Notes under the pieces: model-generated
Told to the model about the DNA's origin: nothing
Databases searched by the model: none
Seen by the model: the letters and a program-made list of their open reading frames with translations, nothing else
Position numbers and translations under genes: made by a program
Source: UBA5336 sp038522375
GTDB lineage: Bacteria; Pseudomonadota; Alphaproteobacteria; Caulobacterales; Hyphomonadaceae
Reading direction: 5' to 3'
Length of the DNA: 13,663 nucleotides
Assembly: GCA_038522375.1 (NCBI GenBank)
Contig: JBCBKE010000076.1
Span: forward strand, 1 to 13,663
Shown here: piece by piece, positions 6,280-12,653 of the stretch
Layout: every line of letters begins with the position of its first letter
Position numbering within the stretch: the stretch's first letter is position 1

Positions 6280-7323
6280 TCAGTCCTTCCGCCCATGGGA
6301 CGCATTGACCAGCGCTGTCAGCGTTGCCCTGGCCTTGCCGCTGTCCAATACCTCCGCTGCCCGCGCAGCGCCGGTCCCGAGGTCGGGCACCGCGCCGAGG
6401 ATCAACAGCCCCGCCGCCGCGTTCAGGCAGACGGTATCGCGGAAGGGGCCTGCCTGCCCGTCAAGCAGCATCGCAATGGCCCCTGCATTGTCGTCCACAC
6501 CAGAGCCTTCAAGGGCAGACAACGGCGCCCGCGACAAGCCCGCATCCTCCGGCGTCACGGTGAACCGGCGCACTTCGCCGTTGTGTACCTCGGCCACTTG
6601 CGTCGCCCCGGCAATCGACACTTCGTCAATGCCGTCGAGGCCATGCACCACCCAAGCCCGTTCGATACCGAGGGCCAGGAGCGCCTCGGCCATGGGGTCG
6701 ATCCAATGCGGGTCGAACACGCCGAGGACCTGGTGGCTCGCCCCGGCCGGATTGGAGAGGGGGCCGAGCAGGTTGAACAAGGTCCGGATGCCGAGCCGGG
6801 CGCGAATGGGCGCCACATGGCGCATGGCGCTGTGGTGGCTGCGCGCATAGAGGAACGTCACGCCGGCCTGGTCGAGGCACAGTGTCTGGCGCCCCTCATC
6901 CATATCGAGATTGACGCCCAGCGCCTCCAGCACATCGGCCGAGCCGGTCTTTGGCGGCACGGACCGGTTCCCATGTTTCGCGACCCGCACACCGCAGGCT
7001 GCGAGCACGATGGCGCTCGCCGTCGATGTGTTCAGCGATTTCCACGCCAGCCCGCCCGTCCCACACGTATCGAGCAGGGGCCCCTCGACCGCGAGTGTCC
7101 GGGCATGGCGACGCAGAACGCGCGCCCCCGCGATCAGGTCCGCCGCCGTCTCCCCGCGCACCGCGAGTCCCGCCAGGAAGGCGCCGACCTGTTCGGGTGC
7201 CGCCGCGCCGGTCAGCAGTTCCTCGATTGCAGCCTCCAGGGCATGGGGCGCCAACGCTTCACGCCGGGCAATCGCCTTTATGGCGGCGGCAAGGTCCGGC
7301 GCAGGATCGGTCTGATCGGTCAT
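6280..7323 (-). CDS. trpD: TrpD, anthranilate phosphoribosyltransferase
   Basis: The enzyme joins anthranilate to PRPP, the second step of tryptophan synthesis. The 347-residue product has the family layout: an N-terminal helical part, DTCGTGG (85-91), LNTSTASA (97-104), KHGNRS (116-121), SADVLEALG (128-136), RTLFNLLGPLSNP (180-192) and GIDEVS (231-236), whose Asp-Glu pair binds metal. One oddity is that the glycine-rich PRPP loop reads GTGGLAWKSLN, with Leu92 where most family members have Asp (GTGGD); SVPPKTG also replaces the usual SVSSKSG-like segment. All other catalytic blocks are intact, so a working enzyme is still the best reading. The ATG at 7323 has no strong ribosome site and lies next to an inverted repeat. 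It is the first gene of trpD-trpC, separated from trpEG by two unrelated genes. Confidence 0.95.
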   Translation of the reverse strand: MTDQTDPAPDLAAAIKAIARREALAPHALEAAIEELLTGAAAPEQVGAFLAGLAVRGETAADLIAGARVLRRHARTLAVEGPLLDTCGTGGLAWKSLNTSTASAIVLAACGVRVAKHGNRSVPPKTGSADVLEALGVNLDMDEGRQTLCLDQAGVTFLYARSHHSAMRHVAPIRARLGIRTLFNLLGPLSNPAGASHQVLGVFDPHWIDPMAEALLALGIERAWVVHGLDGIDEVSIAGATQVAEVHNGEVRRFTVTPEDAGLSRAPLSALEGSGVDDNAGAIAMLLDGQAGPFRDTVCLNAAAGLLILGAVPDLGTGAARAAEVLDSGKARATLTALVNASHGRKD

Positions 7324-7329
7324 CTTATC

Positions 7330-7346
7330 GGGTTAACGGGTAACCC
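7330..7346. promoter_or_regulatory. Inverted repeat just upstream of the trpD start
   Basis: GGGTTA (7330-7335) and TAACCC (7341-7346) are perfect arms around a 5-base loop. The repeat ends 6 bp before the trpD ATG, exactly where a ribosome site should lie. In mRNA it would form a hairpin over the initiation region; in DNA it could be an operator. No Trp-codon leader peptide was seen in 7347-7474. Confidence 0.35.
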
Positions 7347-7474
7347 GCCCAGTGGGAAGAGGTGGCGCTTTCGGCTTCGCTGCACCGAAGGCTGCACGTG
7401 CGCCCGCCGAGGCCATGGGCCAGGACGGTTCTGCGCGGTTTGGGCGGTTCTGATGCTGGTTTCCGGGCGAGCGT

Positions 7475-7867
7475 TTACGGCGGGTGGTGCGCCAGACCGG
7501 CGTTCAGCGGGCGGATGGAGGGGATCGCGGCTGCTGTGCCTGCGTCGGTTGCAAGGCACGATCCGAAACCCGTCACGGCCATCTCGTCGATGGACGGATC
7601 GTGGGACCTGGCGATGGCCTTATCCGTCCACAGCAACGGGCCGATGTCGGTGTCGCTGAAAACGGTACCGCCCAAGAGCGAGTGGCGTTGCGGCGGGACG
7701 CGGTAGATCATGCCGCTTTCATGGACCCAGAGCTGGGGCAGGGGCTTGCCTTGCCGAAGCATCTGTTCGAGCCAGAGCCCAACCACAAACAGCTGCCATA
7801 CAAGGATTGGCCACCGGTGGGGCGGCACGGTCTCGAAGGCGGCGCGGATGGCGGGATGGCCTGACAT
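7475..7867 (-). CDS. Hypothetical protein, 130 residues
   Basis: I do not recognise this protein. It has one hydrophobic, Trp-rich stretch, RWPILVWQLFVVGLWLEQML (18-37), which could be a membrane or membrane-surface helix. Then comes a polar region with LWVHESGMIYRVPP (46-59), SLLGGTVFSDTDIGPLLWTD (63-82) and a Gly/Ala-rich tail. No catalytic motif or signal peptidase site is clear. The ATG at 7867 is chosen; the frame is also open to a TTG at 7906, which would add 13 residues. The ATG lacks a well-spaced ribosome site, but TATAGT lies 6 bases upstream, so a leaderless transcript is possible. It sits between trpD and the divergent DUF5916 gene, on the same strand as the trp genes, 151 bp before trpD. 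Confidence 0.62.
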   Translation of the reverse strand: MSGHPAIRAAFETVPPHRWPILVWQLFVVGLWLEQMLRQGKPLPQLWVHESGMIYRVPPQRHSLLGGTVFSDTDIGPLLWTDKAIARSHDPSIDEMAVTGFGSCLATDAGTAAAIPSIRPLNAGLAHHPP

Positions 7868-8130
7868 GGGAACACTATAGCCCTGACCGGCAGGGGGGGC
7901 GGACAAGGTTTCGCGATGCCCAGTGTTTCCGGCGTTTTATCGGGGACAGAAACGGTTGGCCGGACATGGGGCGGGCGCTTTCCCGCGTCGCGACGGTTGC
8001 AAAACAACGTGTCGGTGAGGCTGCTGAGACGAAAGGGCGGGGCGGGATGTATTCCCACAGCCGTGTCGCGCGCTAAAGTCGCGCCTCAGTAGAAGGGAGG
8101 GCGGGCCGTTTGGCTCGCCAGGGGAGCGTC
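7868..8130. other. Divergent promoter gap between the 130-residue protein and the DUF5916 gene
   Basis: These 263 bp hold no supported gene. Near the right end a repeated GTCGCGC (about 8065-8071 and 8079-8085) brackets GCTAAA, and GCGCG/CGCGC arms around CTAAAGT form a short inverted repeat. This is upstream of both candidate ribosome sites of the DUF5916 gene and may be an operator or part of its promoter. No clear -35/-10 pair is visible. Confidence 0.35.
7874..7879 (-). promoter_or_regulatory. Possible -10 element of a leaderless transcript for the 130-residue protein
   Basis: TATAGT on the minus strand lies 6 bases before the ATG at 7867, the spacing expected if transcription starts at or next to the start codon. 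No clear -35 at 16-18 bases upstream was found; TTGTCC lies 21 bases upstream. It is offered because the gene otherwise lacks a good ribosome site. Confidence 0.3.
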
Positions 8131-10332
8131 ATGGGGCACGTCTATCGGTTCGTCTTGGGGTCAGTCCTCGTCGCCTGCCCTGCACTGGCGTGGGCGCAAT
8201 CGGCGGATGTGGCGGAGCCGCGGGACTTCAGCACCTATCAACCGAGCGTCACGCCCGTTCGGATCGACCGCGCCGACGCCCCCCGGATCGATGGGCGACT
8301 GGATGACCCGGTCTGGCAGCGGGCCGCCGTCATCTCGGAGTTCTACCAGGTCGAACCGAATGTCGGGCCGCCCGCTGTCGAAACGCGGGTTTACCTCGCC
8401 TATGACGAACGGGCGCTGTATGTGGCTATCCACGCCTTCGAGGACGAACCGGAGGACATCTTCGCGACGATCCTGCAACGGGATGGCGATGTCTGGCGCG
8501 ATGACATGCTGCGGTTCTACATCGATCCCTTTGACACGGGGCTGACGGGGTTCGGGTTTGACGTGAACGCCCTGGGCGCGCGGGCCGACCGGCTGGTCCA
8601 GGCCAATCGGCGGCCTGTCGACGAATGGGATACGATCTGGGATTCGGCGGGCCAGATGACCGAGGATGGCTGGACCGCTGAAATCGTCCTGCCATTCCAG
8701 TCGATCAGTTTCGACCCTGAAGCCGATGGCTGGGGCCTCATGATCACCCGGGAGCGTTCCCACAGGAACCAGGAGATCCGCTGGGCAGCCATCGATCAGT
8801 CCATCAACAAGTTCGGCTTCGCCCGGCCTGGCCGCCTGGAGGGCATCGGGGACGTCAATCGCGGCATCGGACTGGATATCGAGGCGCTGGCATCGGTGAT
8901 CGGGTCAAGGGATTGGGAGCGCCCCCGGGACGACGACGTCACCTTTGAGCCGAGCACGAATATCTACTATCGCTTCACGCCGGGCCTGACTGGCTTGCTG
9001 ACCCTCAACACCGATTTTGCGGACACGCCACTGGATGCCCGCCAGATCAATACGGGCCGGTTTTCGCTGTTCTTTCCGGAGACGCGCGACTTCTTCCTGC
9101 AGGATGCCGCCTTCTTCGAGTTTGCCGGCCGGACCTTCAATGGGGCGCCCAACGGGCAGCCCTTTTTCTCCCGCAGGATCGGGATTGTGAATGGCAGCCC
9201 CGTCACCATTGATGGGGGAATCAAGTTGAGCGGCGAGGTGGCCGGCCTGGAACTGGGGATCCTGTCGACCCGCACGGCCGAGACCGGATCGGTGGACGCC
9301 CAGACGCTGTCGGTGGCCCGGATCACCAAGGACGTCCTGGCGAGTTCGCGGGTTGGGTTCATTGCCACGGCGGGCGATCCCACGGGCCAGTCAGAGAACA
9401 GCCTCATCGGGGCCGATTTCCTTTACCAGACGGGCAGCTTCCTGGGTGCGGGCCTGCTTCAGGCGGACCTTTTCTACCAGCGAACGACGTCCGATCTTGT
9501 GGACGACGACGACTCCTTTGGCCTGCGGGTTGAATACCCGAACGATACGTGGGCGTGGGTGGTGGAAGCCCGGGAGATCGGCGAAACGTTTCGTCCCGCG
9601 CTCGGGTTCGTCAACCGCCCCGGAACGCGCGACTATGGTGCATCATGGACGCGCCGTTTCCGGCAGTCGGGTGGGTTCCTGCGATGGTGGCAGGCGGGCA
9701 CAGCCCACGACTACGTCACCGATCTGAATGATCGCCTGGAAACCCGGGAAAACCAGGTCAACTTTGGCCTCCAGACCCAGGCCACCGATGAGTTTACTGC
9801 AACCGTCTTCGACAATGAGGAGCGGATAACCGTGCCGTTCTTCCTGCCGCGGGGAATCGAAATCCCCGTCGGCGCCTACGACAATGACGGCTTCAACCTC
9901 CGCTTTCAATCGTCCCTCGTCCGGCCCTATGGGCTGACCCTGGAGTTCGAGGACAGAGACTTCTTTGATGGCTCATCCACCACCGCCGCGGTTGAGCTGA
10001 GTATCCGCCCCAACCCCTATATCGATATTGGGGCGTCTTATTCGCGCGAAGACATTTCCGTTCCGAATGGGGATGTGGTCGTGCAGATCGGATCGATTGA
10101 TACGGTGTTGAATTTTTCGCCCGATCTGTCCATCACGACCCAGACCCAATACGACAATATCAGCAACAGCCTGTCTTTCTTCGGGCGCCTGCGTTGGGAG
10201 ATCCGGCCGGAAACGGAGGTCTTCTTCTCCCTCGGCCATGGCGCAATCATCGAGGGTGACGACTTTCGGCGGAACTTCGAATCGATCCAGACGCAGGCTG
10301 TCTTCAGGATAGGCAATACGTTCCGGTTCTAG
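8131..10332 (+). CDS. DUF5916 outer-membrane protein with N-terminal CBM9-like domain
   Basis: The product is a 733-residue exported protein. A signal peptide covers residues 1-22, with a likely AWA/QS cut. The CBM9-like domain spans about 43-220 and opens with IDGRLDDPVW (53-62), then YLAYDERALYVAIHAFEDEP. The DUF5916 part includes SLFFPETRDFFLQDAAFFEF (about 312-331) and FFSRRIG, followed by alternating strands consistent with a beta-barrel ending in FRIGNTFRF, a terminal-Phe outer-membrane signature. Related proteins are common in marine bacteria, and their substrate is not known. The ATG at 8131 has GGGGAG 4 bases upstream. An in-frame TTG at 8110 with GGGAGG 9 bases upstream is a real alternative, adding 7 residues. 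LVAC (13-16) also fits a lipobox. The gene is on the plus strand, opposite to the trp genes that flank it. Confidence 0.9.
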   Translation: MGHVYRFVLGSVLVACPALAWAQSADVAEPRDFSTYQPSVTPVRIDRADAPRIDGRLDDPVWQRAAVISEFYQVEPNVGPPAVETRVYLAYDERALYVAIHAFEDEPEDIFATILQRDGDVWRDDMLRFYIDPFDTGLTGFGFDVNALGARADRLVQANRRPVDEWDTIWDSAGQMTEDGWTAEIVLPFQSISFDPEADGWGLMITRERSHRNQEIRWAAIDQSINKFGFARPGRLEGIGDVNRGIGLDIEALASVIGSRDWERPRDDDVTFEPSTNIYYRFTPGLTGLLTLNTDFADTPLDARQINTGRFSLFFPETRDFFLQDAAFFEFAGRTFNGAPNGQPFFSRRIGIVNGSPVTIDGGIKLSGEVAGLELGILSTRTAETGSVDAQTLSVARITKDVLASSRVGFIATAGDPTGQSENSLIGADFLYQTGSFLGAGLLQADLFYQRTTSDLVDDDDSFGLRVEYPNDTWAWVVEAREIGETFRPALGFVNRPGTRDYGASWTRRFRQSGGFLRWWQAGTAHDYVTDLNDRLETRENQVNFGLQTQATDEFTATVFDNEERITVPFFLPRGIEIPVGAYDNDGFNLRFQSSLVRPYGLTLEFEDRDFFDGSSTTAAVELSIRPNPYIDIGASYSREDISVPNGDVVVQIGSIDTVLNFSPDLSITTQTQYDNISNSLSFFGRLRWEIRPETEVFFSLGHGAIIEGDDFRRNFESIQTQAVFRIGNTFRF

Positions 10333-10370
10333 GGCGTTTCAGGCATTGGCGGAAACACGTTGGCGGGCAA

Positions 10371-10391
10371 GGCCTGCCGGCCGGTCAGGCC
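10371..10391 (+). terminator. Hairpin after the DUF5916 gene, possible transcript end
   Basis: GGCCTG (10371-10376) and CAGGCC (10386-10391) form a perfect stem around a self-complementary CCGGCCGG-containing loop, starting 38 bp after the stop codon. There is no T-run after it, so it is a weak terminator candidate. Confidence 0.35.
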
Positions 10392-10418
10392 GCCCCATTT
10401 CCTCGCTCCAAATGCAGA

Positions 10419-10437
10419 GGCGTTTGGCAACGCCAAA
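10419..10437. repeat. Overlapping mutually exclusive hairpins
   Basis: GGCGTT (10419-10424) pairs with AACGCC (10429-10434) across a TGGC loop. TTTGGC (10423-10428) can alternatively pair with GCCAAA (10432-10437) across AAC. Both stems are perfect and share bases, so only one can form at a time. The site lies between the ends of the convergent DUF5916 and trpG genes. Confidence 0.35.
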
Positions 10438-10485
10438 TTGCCGCGAGCGAGACAAAACCGACGACCGATTCCGTCAAAGACGAAA

Positions 10486-10596
10486 GCGTTCTATAGCGCT
10501 TCCAGGAGAAGTGGGCACCGGTTCTCCGTTCGGAAGCGCGTCAAGACAAGGACTTGAAGCGGCGCGCCGATTCCATTTGAGAACGCGGCGCTCTAG
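10486..10596. repeat. RIME-like intergenic palindromic element overlapping the trpG stop codon
   Basis: This block of about 111 bp has outer inverted repeats GCGTTCT (10486-10492) and AGAACGC (10580-10586). Inside is a long hairpin built from GCGCTTCC (10496-10503) with GGAAGCGC (10532-10539) and an inner GGAGAA (10505-10510) with TTCTCC (10522-10527). It ends in CTCTAG (10591-10596). The sequence resembles, from memory, the dispersed RIME-type intergenic repeats of alphaproteobacteria. The last bases supply the trpG TAG stop. It could act as a transcript end or mRNA stabiliser for trpEG. Boundaries are estimated from the repeats; no transposase is present. Confidence 0.7.
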
Positions 10597-11192
10597 GACT
10601 GGTGACGCTGTCGGGTGATGACGCCGAGCCAGTTCTTCAGCACCGCATGGCCATGCGCCGTGGCGATGGATTCGGGGTGGAACTGGAGGCCGAACAGGGG
10701 CCGGGTGACGTGCCGGACGGCCATGATCTCGCCGTCGGCGGTTTCGGCATCGACGCATAGCGACTGGGGCAGGTCCGGGGCGAGGACCGCGAGGGAGTGG
10801 TAGCGCACCACGTCGAAGCGTTCGGGAAGGCCTGCAAACAGTCCCTCCTGGGTCGTGCGGATCTCGGACAGCTTGCCGTGGCGGATGTCCTTTGCGGTTG
10901 CGACCGTGCCGCCCAGGGCCTGGCCGATGGCCTGGTGGCCGAGGCAGACCCCAAGCAGGGGAAGATCGTCGGGCGACTGGGTCACCACATCAAGACAGAT
11001 GCCGGCTTCGTTCGGCGTGCAGGGGCCCGGCGACAGGAGAATGCCGTCGGCGCCCTGGTTCAGGGCGTCGGCGGCGGCCAACTGGTCGTTCCGGACCACC
11101 TCGGTGACGGCGCCCACATCGTGGAGGAAGTGGACGAGATTCCAGGTAAAGCTGTCATAATTGTCGATGACGAGGATGTGCGGCTTGCTCAT
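10593..11192 (-). CDS. trpG: TrpG, anthranilate synthase glutamine amidotransferase subunit
   Basis: TrpG supplies ammonia from glutamine to TrpE for anthranilate formation. The 199-residue class I amidotransferase shows IDNYDSFTWNLVHFL (9-23), LLSPGPCTP (52-60), the nucleophile motif GVCLGHQAIGQALGG (81-95) with Cys83, RYHSL (130-134) and FGLQFHPESI (167-176) with catalytic His172 and Glu174. The ATG at 11192 overlaps the trpE stop as ATGA, which implies translational coupling and one-to-one production of the two subunits. The C-terminus ITRQRHQS runs into the terminal bases of a repeat element that provides the TAG stop, so the last few residues may differ from relatives. It is a stand-alone subunit, not fused to TrpE as in some rhizobia. 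Confidence 0.97.
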   Translation of the reverse strand: MSKPHILVIDNYDSFTWNLVHFLHDVGAVTEVVRNDQLAAADALNQGADGILLSPGPCTPNEAGICLDVVTQSPDDLPLLGVCLGHQAIGQALGGTVATAKDIRHGKLSEIRTTQEGLFAGLPERFDVVRYHSLAVLAPDLPQSLCVDAETADGEIMAVRHVTRPLFGLQFHPESIATAHGHAVLKNWLGVITRQRHQS

Positions 11193-12637
11193 TGGTCGAA
11201 CTCGAACCTGGCGGCATGCTGGGCGGCGCGCTTGAGGGCGTTGGCCTTATGGACGGTTTCGTCGAACTCATATTCCGGCACACTGTCGAGCACGACCCCG
11301 CCGCCGGCCTGGATATGGACCTCGCCATCCTTGATCAGGGCGGTGCGCAGGGCGATGCAGGTGTCGAGATCGCCGTTCCAGCCGAAATAGCCGACTGCGC
11401 CGCCATAAATGCCCCGGCGGCTCTGCTCCAGCTCATCGATAATTTGCATGGCGCGGATCTTGGGGGCGCCGGAAACGGTCCCGGCGGGAAAGCCTGCAAA
11501 GAGGGCATCGACGGCGTCGAGCCCGTCGCGCAGGTCGCCTTCCACATGGGAGACGATGTGCATGACGTGGGAATAGCGTTCGACGATGAACTGCTCGGTG
11601 ACAGTGACCGAGCCGTAGGCGGCCACCCGGCCCACATCGTTTCGGCCAAGGTCAAGCAGCATCAGGTGCTCGGCGCACTCCTTTGGATCCGCCAGGAGGT
11701 CGGCGGCGCGGCGGGCATCTTCCTCAGGATCGCCGGAGCGGGGGCGAGTGCCGGCAATGGGACGGATGGCAACGCGGCCATCGCGGACCCGAACGAGGAT
11801 TTCGGGGCTGGAGCCGACAAGCGTGACGGGGCCCATGGCCATGTGGAACATGAAAGCTGACGGGTTCAGCCCGCGCAGGGCCCTGTACATGGAAATCGAC
11901 TGCCGGTTGTAGGGCGCCGAGAAGCGCTGGCTGGGGACGACCTGGAAGATGTCGCCGGCCTTGATGTAGGCCCTGGCGCTATCGACCATGTTGAAATAGC
12001 GATCCTTGGTTGTGTTGGACTGGAACGCCATTGCATCCGCGGCGGCGTCGCCACCCGGTGTCAGGGGCGGTGGGCCATCGAGGGTTCGCTCGAGGGCGTC
12101 CAGGGCGAGATTGGCGGCCGCGTCGTCTCCGTCCTCGACGCGGGCCACCAGCAGGAGTTCCTGGTAGAGGTGGTCGAAGATCAGAATGACCGCCGGAACG
12201 ACCAGCAATGCTTCGGGAACACCGAGGGCATCAGGGGCGGTGATCTCGACCGGCTCAAAATGGCGGATCATGTCATAGCCGATATAGCCGAACGCGCCCG
12301 ACGCCATTGGCGGCAGCGCTTGGCTGGTTTCGGCCCGGGCGCCTGCCGCAAAGGCTCGCAGCGCGTCTATGGTGTGGCGACCCGCGGGTGCGGCATCGGA
12401 GAAGTCCATGGCCGCGCCCGTCTCAGCCACGCCATCCCGGACGCGGAACCACCGCAGGGGATCGAGCCCGACAAAGGAGTACCGTCCCAGGCGTTCGCCG
12501 CCGTGGATCGATTCGAACAGGAACGTGCCAGGCCGGTCAGGGCCGATCTTCAGGGTTGCGCCAACCGGAGTTTCAACGTCGCCGATCCGGTGGCGAACGA
12601 TCAGCCTGGCCCGTGGGGAAGCGCCCGAGTCAGCCAT
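11189..12637 (-). CDS. trpE: TrpE, anthranilate synthase component I
   Basis: TrpE turns chorismate into anthranilate with ammonia from TrpG, the committed and Trp-inhibited step of the pathway. The 482-residue product has an N-terminal region with FLFESIHGGERLGRYSFVG (39-57), whose Glu-Ser matches the LLES Trp-binding motif. The C-terminal chorismate-binding domain shows VPSQRFS, RPIAGTRPRSG, DLGRNDVGRVA, YSHVMHIVSHVEG, FPAGTVSGAPKIRAMQIIDELE, IYGGAVGYFG and the closing IQAGGGVVLDSVPEYEFDET. The frame extends 47 codons further upstream inside ppiD, but homology begins at MADSGAS, so the ATG at 12637 is used. It starts 16 bp after the ppiD stop with no obvious ribosome site, suggesting coupling to ppiD translation. 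No attenuator fits in the gap. Confidence 0.97.
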   Translation of the reverse strand: MADSGASPRARLIVRHRIGDVETPVGATLKIGPDRPGTFLFESIHGGERLGRYSFVGLDPLRWFRVRDGVAETGAAMDFSDAAPAGRHTIDALRAFAAGARAETSQALPPMASGAFGYIGYDMIRHFEPVEITAPDALGVPEALLVVPAVILIFDHLYQELLLVARVEDGDDAAANLALDALERTLDGPPPLTPGGDAAADAMAFQSNTTKDRYFNMVDSARAYIKAGDIFQVVPSQRFSAPYNRQSISMYRALRGLNPSAFMFHMAMGPVTLVGSSPEILVRVRDGRVAIRPIAGTRPRSGDPEEDARRAADLLADPKECAEHLMLLDLGRNDVGRVAAYGSVTVTEQFIVERYSHVMHIVSHVEGDLRDGLDAVDALFAGFPAGTVSGAPKIRAMQIIDELEQSRRGIYGGAVGYFGWNGDLDTCIALRTALIKDGEVHIQAGGGVVLDSVPEYEFDETVHKANALKRAAQHAARFEFDQ

Positions 12638-12653
12638 TAGTGGGTGGCAGCCA

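Noticed and set aside
5653..7659. A 668-codon open frame on the plus strand across trpC, trpD and beyond
   Set aside because: It is antisense to two unmistakable enzymes, its translation is rich in Arg, Gly, His and Pro with no domain, and such long antisense frames are expected in GC-rich DNA with biased third positions.
7807..8076. 89-codon plus-strand frame overlapping the divergent promoter gap
   Set aside because: Its composition is Arg/Gly-rich, it has no credible ribosome site, and it overlaps the start of the better-supported minus-strand gene.
10333..10485. A small coding gene between the DUF5916 gene and the palindromic element
   Set aside because: The available frames are Arg-rich, begin without a ribosome site and run through the hairpins and the repeat element.
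10797..11860. Plus-strand frames of about 197 and 222 codons across trpG and trpE
   Set aside because: Both are antisense shadows of enzymes with complete motifs; their low-complexity Gly/Ala/Val composition reflects the complementary codons.
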